The notes under the pieces: model-generated
What the model saw: the letters and a program-made list of their open reading frames with translations, nothing else
The model's database searches: none
What the model was told of the DNA's origin: nothing
Origin: ZC4RG30 sp039917615
Lineage (GTDB): Bacteria; Pseudomonadota; Gammaproteobacteria; Steroidobacterales; Steroidobacteraceae
Direction: 5' to 3'
Length of the DNA stretch: 33,928 bases
NCBI GenBank assembly: GCA_039917615.1
Contig: JBDSJD010000013.1
Coordinates: 1 to 33,928, forward strand
Made by a program: the position numbers and the translations under genes
Part shown: in pieces, positions 15,607 to 23,896 of the stretch
How the letters are laid out: the number at the start of each line of letters is the position of its first letter
How positions within the stretch are numbered: the stretch's first letter is position 1

Positions 15607-17601
15607 TCAGCGGTTCGCGAGCCGCTTCAGGAACTGCGACACCGTGGCGAGATAGACATCGCGGTTGGCTTTCTTGCGAAAGCCGTGGCCTTCATCCTTG
15701 GCCGCGAGATACCAGACTTCGCCACCACCGGCGCGCACCTTTGCCATCATCTGTTCGGATTCAGTGAACGGCACGCGCGGATCATTCAGGCCCTGCACGA
15801 TCAGCAGCGGCTTCCTGATCGACGCCGCATTGGTCAACGGCGAAATATTCTGCAGCAGTGCGCGCATTTTTGGATCGCGCTCGTCGCCGTATTCGGCGCG
15901 GCGCAGGTCGCGGCGGTACGCTGCGGTGTTGGTGAGAAAGGTGACGAAGTTGCTGATGCCCACGACGTCGACGCCACCTGCCAGCCGGTCGCTGTAGTCC
16001 ACCATCGAAGCCAGCGCCATGTAACCGCCATACGAGCCGCCCATCACCACTACGCGGTTGCGGTCCAACTCCTGCTGCGCGCCGATCCACACCAGCAGCG
16101 CGCCGATATCGCGCAACGAATCCTCGCGCAATGCGCCGTCATCGAGTTTGAGAAAACTGCGGCCGTAACCGGCTGAACCGCGCACGTTCGGCGCCACCAC
16201 GACATACCCAAGCTCATTGACCAGGTACTGCGTGAACGCGCTCCACTGCGGGCGGTACTGCGACTCGGGTCCGCCGTGGATGTCGATGATCACCGGATGT
16301 GGTCCGGGAGTCTGCGGCCTGAAGACGAACGCGGGCAGCATGCGCCGGCGATTGCCGGTCTGGTCCCAGGTCGGGAACTCCACCAGTTGCGCTGCCACGA
16401 GTTGCGACGCGGCGATAGGGATGGGGCCGAGCTCGCTCTGCGTCCAGCGCGCGAGCTTCACCTCCGGCACAGCTGCGGTCGCGCCGACAGCCACTTCGAT
16501 GCCATAGACGTAGATGTCAGAGGGTGACTGCGCGGATTCCACACCCACTGCCAGCTGACGACTGGCTCGATCAAAGCGGATGGTGCCGATCACGGCGCCG
16601 GCGGGCAACGGTGGCAGCAGCAGGTCCGCCTTCAGACGCAGATCGTGCAGCACCAGCCGGTCGAAGCCGCCTTCATTGCGCGTATAGGCAAGAAAACGCC
16701 CATCGTGGCTCGCCGCAAAACGCTCGATGTCCCAGCGTGGATCCGGCGTGAGTGTGCGCAGTTCCCTGGTGGTGAGATCGATGTGGTGCAGCGCCATGAA
16801 TTCGCCGCCGCGGTCGGAGAGGAAATACAGGCTGCGACCGTCAGCAGAAAAACGTGCCTGCGCAACGGATACGGGTCCGTCCTTGTCGCTGGCCGGCTCC
16901 ACACGCGTGAGCAGGCCGGTGGTTGTGTCGGCAACCAGCAGCTGGCTGTTGGTGATGGAGGTGTAGCGGATCAGCGCCAGCCGCCGGTCATCCGGCGACC
17001 AGTCCTGCACATCCAGCTCGTCGCTGCCGCCGGTGACCAGCAGCTGCGGCGTCGCCTGCATATCACTGATGTAGACGTCGTTGCTGGCGCCATCGCGCGC
17101 GTTGCTGTTGAAGGCGATGCGCTTGCCGTCGTGCGCGAACACCGGCCGGCCGTGACGCGACTTCCCGTCGGTGAGCAGGCGGCTCCCACCGCCTTCGAGA
17201 GTACGCAGCCAGATCTGCGAGTTCTCGTCGCCGCCGCTGTCCTTCAAGTACAGCAGTGAGTTGGCGTCGTAGGGATGGGCCACTGCATCCGACACCGGCT
17301 CGGCTTCGAAGGTGAGCTGCTCAAGCATGGAGAGCGGCGCGCGCACGCGATGCAGCTGCGCGGTGTTGCCGAAGCGCGAAGTGATGATGAGGCTGCCGTC
17401 GGCCAGCCAGTCCACGAATCCGGCGGAGCGTGATTCAAGCCAGCGCGCCAACGATGCAGATTCGGTCGGATCGCGGGCAGGAATGCCGTCGAAAATCAGA
17501 TTGCCCTGTTCGATGCGCCCGGTTGCCGCCTGTTGTGCCAGCAGCAACGGGGTCAGCAGCACCATTGCAACGACAGACAGTGCGGATCGGCTGTGCTTCA
17601 T
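15607..17601 (-). CDS. Exported S9 (prolyl oligopeptidase family) peptidase
   Basis: 664 aa from ATG 17601, which gives a clean signal peptide (MKHSRSALSVVAMVLLTPLLLAQQAA). A WD40/TolB-like beta-propeller covers roughly 40-390 and a C-terminal alpha/beta-hydrolase domain follows. The catalytic triad is visible: S523 in GGSYGGYMAL, D607 in NDPRVP and H639 in DEGHGF. It is probably a periplasmic dipeptidyl- or acylaminoacyl-peptidase. Upstream in-frame starts at 17646 and 17670 would overlap the divergent reductase gene and remove the intergenic palindrome, so they are disfavoured. Confidence 0.93.
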   Translation of the reverse strand: MKHSRSALSVVAMVLLTPLLLAQQAATGRIEQGNLIFDGIPARDPTESASLARWLESRSAGFVDWLADGSLIITSRFGNTAQLHRVRAPLSMLEQLTFEAEPVSDAVAHPYDANSLLYLKDSGGDENSQIWLRTLEGGGSRLLTDGKSRHGRPVFAHDGKRIAFNSNARDGASNDVYISDMQATPQLLVTGGSDELDVQDWSPDDRRLALIRYTSITNSQLLVADTTTGLLTRVEPASDKDGPVSVAQARFSADGRSLYFLSDRGGEFMALHHIDLTTRELRTLTPDPRWDIERFAASHDGRFLAYTRNEGGFDRLVLHDLRLKADLLLPPLPAGAVIGTIRFDRASRQLAVGVESAQSPSDIYVYGIEVAVGATAAVPEVKLARWTQSELGPIPIAASQLVAAQLVEFPTWDQTGNRRRMLPAFVFRPQTPGPHPVIIDIHGGPESQYRPQWSAFTQYLVNELGYVVVAPNVRGSAGYGRSFLKLDDGALREDSLRDIGALLVWIGAQQELDRNRVVVMGGSYGGYMALASMVDYSDRLAGGVDVVGISNFVTFLTNTAAYRRDLRRAEYGDERDPKMRALLQNISPLTNAASIRKPLLIVQGLNDPRVPFTESEQMMAKVRAGGGEVWYLAAKDEGHGFRKKANRDVYLATVSQFLKRLANR

Positions 17602-17609
17602 GGGCAACG

Positions 17610-17630
17610 ATCTTAACGCAGCGTTAAGAT
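17610..17630. promoter_or_regulatory. Perfect 21-nt palindrome between divergent genes, candidate operator
   Basis: Half-site ATCTTAACGC, central A at 17620, then the exact reverse complement GCGTTAAGAT. It sits in the middle of the 43-bp gap between the S9 peptidase start and the reductase start. A 1-nt centre cannot form a normal RNA hairpin loop, so a dimeric DNA-binding regulator is the better reading. The regulator is unknown. Confidence 0.7.
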
Positions 17631-17644
17631 GTTCCTTGTCAGCC

Positions 17645-18631
17645 ATGAACACTTTCAACGCATTTCGCATTCACGAGAACGGCGCTGCCATGGAGTCGCT
17701 GACGTTCGAGCAGCTGTCGCCTGGCGAGGTGACGGTCCGCGTGCACTGGTCCGGCATCAACTACAAGGATGCGCTGGCGGGCACGGGCAAGGGGCGCATC
17801 CTGCGGCGCTTTCCACTGGTGGGGGGTGTGGATCTGTCTGGCATTGTGGTGAGCTCAACGGACGCGTCCTTCGCAGTGGGCGATCCGGTGCTGGTAACGG
17901 GCTGCGGCCTGTCGGAAACGCGCGATGGTGGCTATGCGCAATTCGCGCGCGTGCCGGCCGAGGCCGTCATCGCGCTGCCGCAGGGGATCAGCCTGCGCCA
18001 TGCGATGGTCATCGGCACCGCGGGCTTTGCGGCAGCGCTTGCCATCATGCAGCTGGAACACAATGGGCTCACTCCCGGTCAGGGGCCGGTGGCGGTAACC
18101 GGCGCCAGCGGCGGTGTGGGATTGCTGGCCATCGACATGCTGGCTGGCCGCGGATACGAAGTGACGGCTTTCACGCGCAAGGCAGAAAGCGCTGGCCTGC
18201 TCAGGCAGATCGGCGCGGCGGAAGTGCAGCAGCCAGAGGTCGCGGCGCCCGGCACGCGGCCGCTCGAAGCGGAACGCTGGGCCGGCGCCATCGACAATGT
18301 CGGCGGCGCCATGGTGAGTCAGTTGCTACGCGCCACGCGCATGCAGGGAAGCGTCGCCGCGGTCGGCCTTGCTGCCGGCGCAGAACTGGGCGTGAGCCTG
18401 ATGCCGTTCCTGCTGCGGGGCGTAAATCTGCTGGGCGTGAATTCTGCTGCCACGAAGCGTGAGCGGCGGCTTGCCGTGTGGCGACGCATTGCAGGGGATC
18501 TCGCGCCACGCCATCTGGATGCCATCGTGACCAGAACGGTTACTCTGGCTGAATTGCCGCAAGCCTTTGCATCCCTCATCGCCGGCAGCAACACCGGCCG
18601 CACTCTGGTCCGCATCCATGACGAACGCTGA
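17645..18631 (+). CDS. AcuI/YhdH-type acrylyl-CoA reductase (MDR superfamily)
   Basis: 328-aa medium-chain NADPH-dependent reductase; characterised AcuI/YhdH members reduce acrylyl-CoA to propionyl-CoA. It has the N-terminal GroES-like fold with VHWSGINYKDALAGTGKG (about 33-50) and FPLVGGVDLSGIV, then the nucleotide-binding AVTGASGGVGLLAIDML (about 147-163), FTRKAES, IDNVGG and GVNSAATKRERR near the C-terminus, all close to the AcuI pattern. No catalytic zinc ligands are apparent. It overlaps the next gene by 14 bp. Confidence 0.9.
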   Translation: MNTFNAFRIHENGAAMESLTFEQLSPGEVTVRVHWSGINYKDALAGTGKGRILRRFPLVGGVDLSGIVVSSTDASFAVGDPVLVTGCGLSETRDGGYAQFARVPAEAVIALPQGISLRHAMVIGTAGFAAALAIMQLEHNGLTPGQGPVAVTGASGGVGLLAIDMLAGRGYEVTAFTRKAESAGLLRQIGAAEVQQPEVAAPGTRPLEAERWAGAIDNVGGAMVSQLLRATRMQGSVAAVGLAAGAELGVSLMPFLLRGVNLLGVNSAATKRERRLAVWRRIAGDLAPRHLDAIVTRTVTLAELPQAFASLIAGSNTGRTLVRIHDER

Positions 18632-19151
18632 AGACACTGCGCCCGCACGCCAGCGACTGCTGGTGGTCGTGGCCATGATGCTCGAGACGCTGTACGAAGA
18701 GACGGCGGTGCAGGTGCTGGCCACGCTGCGACCCGCGGACATGCGTCCCGGCGGTGCGCGCGTGCCGGGCACTTCCTATGAATTGCCTGCCGCCACGGCG
18801 ACGCGCGCGATGCAGCAGCTGCTGGCGTTGCGTGGCGGCCGCGCCGATGCGCTGCTGGTGGCGCTGGCCGGTGCCGACATCGAAGCGCGCCTGGCGTCGC
18901 TGTCGGGCCGCACACCGCCATCGCTTGGCAGTCTGTATATGCATTGCACGGCAGACATCGCCGCCAGCGGCAGCGACACACTCGAGGCCGCCATGCAGCG
19001 GCTGTATCGCGCTGCCGAACAGATTTTCACGCTGACGCATATGCGGCGCATCGACGAGCAATTCCACAGCTGGAGTGCCGATCCGGCCGGGATTGATCGC
19101 ATGCCGGTGCAGCAGTTCGTGGCGCGCTTCATCCGCAACGCGCCGCCGTGA
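18618..19151 (+). CDS. Protein of unknown function
   Basis: 177 aa, not recognised. It is predicted mainly helical and soluble, with Ala/Leu-rich helices, no signal peptide and no clear catalytic motif. The middle has LLALRGGRADALLVALAGADIEARL and a later helix has EAAMQRLYRAAEQIFTLTHMRRIDEQF. The start is ATG 18618, inside the end of the reductase gene; its stop overlaps the GTG of rsmG by 3 bp, so it is translated in the same operon. The length and codon pattern match the neighbours, so it looks like a real gene. Confidence 0.75.
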   Translation: MTNAEDTAPARQRLLVVVAMMLETLYEETAVQVLATLRPADMRPGGARVPGTSYELPAATATRAMQQLLALRGGRADALLVALAGADIEARLASLSGRTPPSLGSLYMHCTADIAASGSDTLEAAMQRLYRAAEQIFTLTHMRRIDEQFHSWSADPAGIDRMPVQQFVARFIRNAPP

Positions 19152-19819
19152 GCGAGCTGACCGCGCCGCTGCACAGCGGTGCCGCAGCGCTGGGTGTACC
19201 GCTGGCGGCTGCGCAGCTGGCGCAGTTCGCAACGCTGGTGCAGGAGCTGGTGCGCTGGAACAAGGCCTATAACCTCACGGCCATCACCGAGCCTGCGGAA
19301 ATCCTCACGCATCACCTGCTGGATTCGCTTGCCGCGCAGCCTGACCTCGCCGGAATTACGGTGGCGGATGTGGGCACGGGCGCTGGATTCCCCGGATTGC
19401 CGCTGGCAATCGTGAATCCGCAGCGGCAGTTCACGCTGATCGATGCGGTGGACAAGAAGCTGCGTTTCATCGATCACGCAGCGCGCGAGCTTGGCCTGGA
19501 CAATGTCCGAACTTTGCATGGCCGGGTGGAGCAGCTGAAGCTTGCAAAGGCATTCGACACGGTGATCACCCGCGCCTTCGCGCCATTGCCGCGACTGGCA
19601 GGCTGGGTTGCACCCCTGTGCGATGCCCACACCTGCGTCGTCGCCATGAAGGGGCGCTGGCCGCCGCCCGCGCCGGCCAGCGAGAGCAGCGACGCCGATG
19701 GCGGCGTGCTGCCGGGCGGCTGGCGGATCGAGTCGCTGCGACCGGTGGTGGTCCCCGGCTTAAGCGAAGAGCGGAACATCGTCATATTGCGTCGTGACGG
19801 TTCCCCCGGGATTCCCTAG
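19148..19819 (+). CDS. rsmG: 16S rRNA (guanine(527)-N7)-methyltransferase RsmG
   Basis: 223-aa SAM-dependent methyltransferase (formerly GidB) that modifies G527 in the 530 loop of 16S rRNA. Visible are VRWNKAYNLTAI (about 35-46), HHLLDSLA, the SAM-binding VADVGTGAGFPGLPLAI (about 72-88), LIDAVDKKLRFI and VITRAFAPLPRL. The start is GTG 19148, overlapping the previous stop. It precedes parA and parB as in many gammaproteobacteria, but mnmG is not upstream. Confidence 0.96.
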   Translation: MSELTAPLHSGAAALGVPLAAAQLAQFATLVQELVRWNKAYNLTAITEPAEILTHHLLDSLAAQPDLAGITVADVGTGAGFPGLPLAIVNPQRQFTLIDAVDKKLRFIDHAARELGLDNVRTLHGRVEQLKLAKAFDTVITRAFAPLPRLAGWVAPLCDAHTCVVAMKGRWPPPAPASESSDADGGVLPGGWRIESLRPVVVPGLSEERNIVILRRDGSPGIP

Positions 19820-19833
19820 ACTGCTTGGACTAA

Positions 19834-20652
19834 ATGAAACGCATCATTGCCATAGCCAACCAGAAAGGCGGGGTGGGAAAAACCACCACTGCCGTCAACC
19901 TCGCCGCATCACTGGCGGCGACACAGCGGCGCGTGCTGCTGATCGACCTGGATCCGCAGGGCAACGCGACCATGGGCTGCGGCGTGGAGAAATCTTCCGT
20001 CGAGAACGGCAGCTGCGAAGTGCTCTTGGGTGAATGCACGGCAGAACAGGCGATCGTGCCGGTGGTGAACGGCCTGTTCCACCTGCTGCCCACCAACCAG
20101 GACCTGACCTCGGCCGAGGTGCGCCTGCTGATGAGCCATGACGCGCGCGAGACGCGGCTGCGCGAAGCGTTGGCGCCGGTGCGCGAGCGATTCGATCTCA
20201 TCATCATCGACTGCCCGCCGTCGCTGAACATGCTGACGCTCAATGCGCTGGTGGCGGCCGACAGCGTGATCGTGCCCATGCAATGCGAGTACTACGCGCT
20301 GGAAGGGCTTTCCGCGCTCTCTGCCACCATCGACCAGGTGCGCGACGCCGTGAATCCGGGCCTGCATATCGAGGGTATTCTGCGCACCATGTACGATCCG
20401 CGCGCCAATCTTTCCACGGAAGTTTCGGCGCAGCTGCTGCAGCATTTCGGTGAGACAGTGTTCCGCACCGTCATCCCGCGCAATGTGCGGCTGGCCGAAG
20501 CGCCATCGTTCGGCCGGCCGGTGCTGATGCATGACAAGGATTCGCGCGGGGCGCTGGCTTATCTCGCGCTGGCGGGGGAAATGATCCGCCGCGAAGAGGA
20601 GCGCGCCGGCGTCGGCACCGTAGCGGCTGACAGCGAAGGCGCAGTCACTTGA
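19834..20652 (+). CDS. parA: Chromosome-partitioning ATPase ParA/Soj
   Basis: 272-aa deviant-Walker ATPase that positions ParB-parS complexes during chromosome segregation. It has the N-terminal ANQKGGVGKTTTAVNLAASLA with Walker A at 11-18, the switch strand LLIDLDPQGNAT (about 35-46), IIDCPPSLNMLTLNAL and PMQCEYYALEGL. The short N-terminus without a helix-turn-helix places it in the chromosomal Soj group. It starts 14 bp after rsmG. Confidence 0.97.
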   Translation: MKRIIAIANQKGGVGKTTTAVNLAASLAATQRRVLLIDLDPQGNATMGCGVEKSSVENGSCEVLLGECTAEQAIVPVVNGLFHLLPTNQDLTSAEVRLLMSHDARETRLREALAPVRERFDLIIIDCPPSLNMLTLNALVAADSVIVPMQCEYYALEGLSALSATIDQVRDAVNPGLHIEGILRTMYDPRANLSTEVSAQLLQHFGETVFRTVIPRNVRLAEAPSFGRPVLMHDKDSRGALAYLALAGEMIRREEERAGVGTVAADSEGAVT

Positions 20653-21623
20653 CGCAGAAAAAATCCTCCCTGGGCCGCGGCCTCGCCGATCTGCTCGGCA
20701 GTTCCAAGGCGCGGGCCGGTGCGCCCGCAGCATCGGTGCCGGTTGCGCCACCGGCTGCGGATGGCGCAGCTTCCGGCGCCGCGCCCGGCAGCGCCGCGCC
20801 ACGCAGCGGTGGCGATGAGCTGGCGCATCTGCCGGTCGACCAGCTGACGCGTGGCAAGTACCAGCCGCGCGTCGACATGCGGCAGGAAGCGTTGGAAGAG
20901 CTGGCCATCTCGATCCGCAACCAGGGCGTGATCCAGCCCATCGTGGTGCGGCCGCTGGCCAATCCCGCGCCGGGGATGCCGCGCTACGAGATCATCGCCG
21001 GCGAACGTCGCTGGCGCGCTGCACAGATCGCCGGCCTCACCACCATCCCCGCGGTCATCCGCCGCGTGCCCGACGAGGCTGCGATTGCCATCGCGCTGAT
21101 CGAGAACATCCAGCGCGAAGACCTCAATCCGCTGGAAGAGGCGCGCGCGCTGGAGCGACTGATTGCCGAGTTCGGTGTTACCCATCAGCAGGCGGCTGAG
21201 GCCGTGGGTCGTTCACGTGCCGCGGTCAGCAACCTGTTGCGGCTGCTTGAGCTGGCGCCTGAAGTGGCCGAACTGCTGGAGAAGCGACAACTGGAGATGG
21301 GGCATGCGCGGGCCGTGCTGCCACTGACCCAACGCCGGCAGCAGGTCGAGGTCGCCCGGATGGTGGTAGCCGAGGGCCTGTCCGTCCGGCAGACTGAATC
21401 CTTAGTGCGACAATTACTGTCTCCTGAGGCGAAATTGGACCGTAAAGGTATCAATCCCGCAGAGGCAAATCCTGACCCTAATATCGCTGCACTGCAGCGT
21501 GACCTCTCCGAACGCCTCGGTGCCAAGGTGTTGATTCAGCAGGGATCTGAAGGCAAGGGCAAGCTCTTGATTAGCTACAACAGTCTCGACGAACTGGATG
21601 GAATCCTGCGTCATATCCGTTGA
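20649..21623 (+). CDS. parB: Chromosome-partitioning protein ParB/Spo0J
   Basis: 324-aa CTP-dependent DNA clamp that loads at parS. An Ala/Pro-rich N-terminal linker is followed by the CTPase domain (QEALEELAISIRNQGVIQPIVVRP; YEIIAGERRWRAAQIAGL, about 112-129; ALIENIQREDLNPLEEARA), the HTH domain (THQQAAEAVGRSRAAVSNLLRL) and a C-terminal dimerisation domain. The start is TTG 20649, overlapping the parA stop. No consensus parS (TGTTTCACGTGAAACA) was seen in the window. Confidence 0.96.
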   Translation: MTQKKSSLGRGLADLLGSSKARAGAPAASVPVAPPAADGAASGAAPGSAAPRSGGDELAHLPVDQLTRGKYQPRVDMRQEALEELAISIRNQGVIQPIVVRPLANPAPGMPRYEIIAGERRWRAAQIAGLTTIPAVIRRVPDEAAIAIALIENIQREDLNPLEEARALERLIAEFGVTHQQAAEAVGRSRAAVSNLLRLLELAPEVAELLEKRQLEMGHARAVLPLTQRRQQVEVARMVVAEGLSVRQTESLVRQLLSPEAKLDRKGINPAEANPDPNIAALQRDLSERLGAKVLIQQGSEGKGKLLISYNSLDELDGILRHIR

Positions 21624-21656
21624 TTTCGCCGAACCCTGCCCGTGCAGCGATTTTTC

Positions 21657-21685
21657 TTGAGTTGACCAGGGGCGCTCCCTATAAT
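21657..21685 (+). promoter_or_regulatory. Sigma-70-type promoter for the atp operon
   Basis: -35 TTGAGT at 21657-21662, a 17-bp spacer and a perfect -10 TATAAT at 21680-21685. Transcription would begin at about 21692, roughly 80 bases before atpI. This is the best promoter match noticed in the window. Confidence 0.8.
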
Positions 21686-21700
21686 CCTGACCGCTTTCGA

Positions 21701-21737
21701 AGCCACTTCCCGCACAAGCGGCGAGAAGTGGCTTTTT
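21701..21737 (+). terminator. Intrinsic-terminator-like hairpin in the atp leader
   Basis: AGCCACTTC (21701-21709) pairs perfectly with GAAGTGGCT (21725-21733). Inside it CCGC (21710-21713) pairs with GCGG (21718-21721) around an ACAA loop, and the stem is followed by a T-run. It lies after the promoter and before atpI, so it may attenuate the atp operon, terminate parAB read-through, or end a short leader RNA. Confidence 0.75.
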
Positions 21738-21770
21738 GTTGATCGTCAGTGAATCAAGGAGAGCCGAAAC

Positions 21771-22175
21771 GTGGCGGCAGTTGAGCTGCCGGGCTTGCGG
21801 CGGGTGGCCTACGGCGTCGTAGTGGCGCAGCTGGTACTCACCGTGCTGATTGCCCTGGTCTGCCTCGTCCTGTGGAGCCGCAACACGGCACTATCGGCGG
21901 CGATGGGCGGCGGCATCGGCGCCGCGGCGAACTTTGTGCTGGCGCTGGTGGTGTTTCGCAAAACAAGGCGGGAGCTTGCGGAGCTGGTGCGCGCGTTCTA
22001 CGTCGGCGAAGCCGCGAAGATCGTCGTGACCATCGTCCTGTTCGTGCTGGTGCTCGCCACACTGAAGAGGATGCTGGTGCCCGGGGCGTTGTTCGGCGCG
22101 TTCGCCGCGTCGTTCCTGGTGCAGTGGTTCGTGTTGCCGCGGGCGATGCGGCGGCTGGATGGTGGGCAGGTTTGA
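21771..22175 (+). CDS. atpI: ATP synthase subunit I (AtpI)
   Basis: 134-aa small membrane protein with four predicted helices. It assists c-ring assembly or ion supply in F-type ATP synthases but is not part of the core enzyme. The pattern LSAAMGGGIGAAANFVLALVVFRKTRRE (about 41-68), then VGEAAKIVVTIVLFVLV, is typical of proteobacterial AtpI. The start is GTG 21771 with AAGGAG at 21757-21762. It is the first gene of the atp operon. Confidence 0.9.
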   Translation: MAAVELPGLRRVAYGVVVAQLVLTVLIALVCLVLWSRNTALSAAMGGGIGAAANFVLALVVFRKTRRELAELVRAFYVGEAAKIVVTIVLFVLVLATLKRMLVPGALFGAFAASFLVQWFVLPRAMRRLDGGQV

Positions 22176-22211
22176 GCAAAGGTCTAGCAGGGCAGGGTCG
22201 CAGAACGGATC

Positions 22212-23069
22212 ATGGCTGAACACGAAGTCCCGTCATTCGGCGAGTACATCCGCCACCACATTACCTTCCTTGCAAACAAGGAACAGACCGCGATCGTCGA
22301 TTTCTCGGTGGTCCACTGGGACAGCGTGTTCTGGTCGGTGTTCCTGGCGCTGGTGTTCATCGGCGTCTTCTACAGTGTGGGGCGCAAGGCGACCGCAGGT
22401 GTGCCGGGCAAGCTCCAGAACTTCATCGAGATGATGGTCGAGTTCGTCGACGGCCAGGTTCGCGAGACCTACCACGGCACCAGCAAGCTGATCGCGCCAC
22501 TGGCGCTGACGATCTTCTGCTGGGTGCTGCTGTTCAACATGATGGACTGGCTGCCGGTTGATCTGATGTCGACCCTGACGGAGCCGATGGGCTTCGAACA
22601 CATGAAAGTCGTGCCCAGCACCGACCTGAACATCACCTTCGGTATGTCGATCACGGTCTTCCTGCTGGTTATTTTCTACAGCTTCAAGATCAAGGGAGCG
22701 AAGAGTTTCATCAGCGAATTCACGCTGCATCCCTTCCACTTCAGCAACCCGTTCGTGCAGGCGCTGTTCATCCCGATCAATTTCGTGCTGGAGTTCGTGC
22801 CTTTCATGGCGCGGCCTGTGTCCCTGGCGCTGCGGCTCTATGGCAACCTGTTTGCCGGAGAAGTGGTATTCCTGCTGATTGCACTATTCACGCTCAAGCT
22901 TGGCCTGGAGAATTTCCCGGTCGTTGGTGGCGCGCTGGCTGTATTTGCGCATGTAATGCTCGGCACGATCTGGGCCGCATTCCATGTGATCGTGATTCCG
23001 CTGCAGGCCTTCATTTTCATGAAGCTGACGATCATCTACATGAGCATGGCGAGCGAGAAGGCTCACTAG
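22212..23069 (+). CDS. atpB: F1Fo ATP synthase subunit a
   Basis: 285-aa membrane subunit that forms the proton half-channels against the c-ring. It shows several long hydrophobic helices, NMMDWLPVDL (about 112-121), and the conserved helix RPVSLALRLYGNLFAGEVV with the essential arginine, followed by the His/Gln-containing last helix (IWAAFHVIVIPLQAFIFMKLTIIYMSMA). Length is normal for gammaproteobacteria. It starts 36 bp after atpI. Confidence 0.98.
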   Translation: MAEHEVPSFGEYIRHHITFLANKEQTAIVDFSVVHWDSVFWSVFLALVFIGVFYSVGRKATAGVPGKLQNFIEMMVEFVDGQVRETYHGTSKLIAPLALTIFCWVLLFNMMDWLPVDLMSTLTEPMGFEHMKVVPSTDLNITFGMSITVFLLVIFYSFKIKGAKSFISEFTLHPFHFSNPFVQALFIPINFVLEFVPFMARPVSLALRLYGNLFAGEVVFLLIALFTLKLGLENFPVVGGALAVFAHVMLGTIWAAFHVIVIPLQAFIFMKLTIIYMSMASEKAH

Positions 23070-23115
23070 GCTCAAGGGTTCTGGCGATTCTGATTCGAAG
23101 TTTTTTCTGGAGGAC

Positions 23116-23400
23116 ATGATGGAAAACGTTGTAAACATTGCACACGTACAAGGCCTGACGGCACTGGCTGTTGGCATCATCTTTGGTCTGGGCGCACTGG
23201 GAACCGCCATCGGCGTGGGCCTGCTGGGCGGCAAGCTGCTGGAAGGCACTGCGCGTCAGCCGGAGCTGGGTCCAATGCTGCTGGGCCGCTTCTTCGTGGT
23301 GGCCGGCCTGCTCGACGCCGTGACCTTCATCGGCATCGGCTTTGCGCTGTTCTTCACCTTCGCGAATCCGTTCCTGAACGGCGTCGTCGTCGCGCCGTAA
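23116..23400 (+). CDS. atpE: F1Fo ATP synthase subunit c
   Basis: 94-aa two-helix hairpin of the rotor ring. The first helix is Gly/Ala-rich (ALAVGIIFGLGALGTAIGVGLLGGK), the polar loop is ARQPEL (46-51) and the ion-binding carboxylate is D67 in GLLDAVTFIGIG. An Asp with no accompanying Gln/Thr/Ser sodium signature suggests proton coupling. The start is ATG 23116 (or the adjacent ATG 23119), with TGGAGGA upstream. Confidence 0.97.
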   Translation: MMENVVNIAHVQGLTALAVGIIFGLGALGTAIGVGLLGGKLLEGTARQPELGPMLLGRFFVVAGLLDAVTFIGIGFALFFTFANPFLNGVVVAP

Positions 23401-23419
23401 CAGCTGCCGGGAGTCCGCC

Positions 23420-23890
23420 GTGCATATCAATCTCACGCTGATCATCCAGATGGTGGTGTTCGCACTGCTCATCGTGGTGGTGATGAAGTGGGTCTGGCCG
23501 ATGATCCAGGGCCCGATGGACGAGCGCGCGAAGAAGATCGCGCTCGGCCTCGCCGCCGCTGAGAAAGGCCAGCAAGACCTTGCCAAGGCCAGCGAGCGCG
23601 CAGAAGTGGCGATCACTGAAGCCCGCACCCGCGCCAACGAGATCGTCGACCAGGCGCAGCGTCGCGCCAACGAGATGATCGAGGCGGCCAAGGGGCAGGC
23701 CTTGCAGGAAGGTGAGCGGCTGGTGGCCTCTGCCCGGCAGCAGATCGAGCTCGCCACCACCAAGGCGCGCGAAGAACTGCGCAAGGAAGTGGCGGGCTTG
23801 GCTGTCAGGTCTGCATCGCAACTGCTAGGTCGCGAGATCGACGCGAAGGCTCACAGCGAGCTGCTCGGCAAACTGGCAAGCGAGATCTGA
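23420..23890 (+). CDS. atpF: F1Fo ATP synthase subunit b
   Basis: 156-aa peripheral-stalk subunit: one N-terminal membrane helix (LTLIIQMVVFALLIVVVMKWVWPMI), then a long charged coiled coil (about 35-145) containing DERAKKIALGLAAAEKGQQDLAKA, the usual b-subunit spacing. The start is GTG 23420, giving MHINLTLIIQ. It lies 19 bp after atpE and 6 bp before atpH. Confidence 0.97.
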   Translation: MHINLTLIIQMVVFALLIVVVMKWVWPMIQGPMDERAKKIALGLAAAEKGQQDLAKASERAEVAITEARTRANEIVDQAQRRANEMIEAAKGQALQEGERLVASARQQIELATTKAREELRKEVAGLAVRSASQLLGREIDAKAHSELLGKLASEI

Positions 23891-23896
23891 GCGCAC

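Noticed and set aside
17602..17670. N-terminal extension of the S9 peptidase to 17646 or 17670
   Set aside because: It would run into the divergent reductase gene, cover the palindrome and bury the signal peptide.
21205..21225. parS-like sequence (GTTCACGTG) inside parB
   Set aside because: Only the central part of TGTTTCACGTGAAACA matches; the second half is different, so it is not a credible parS.
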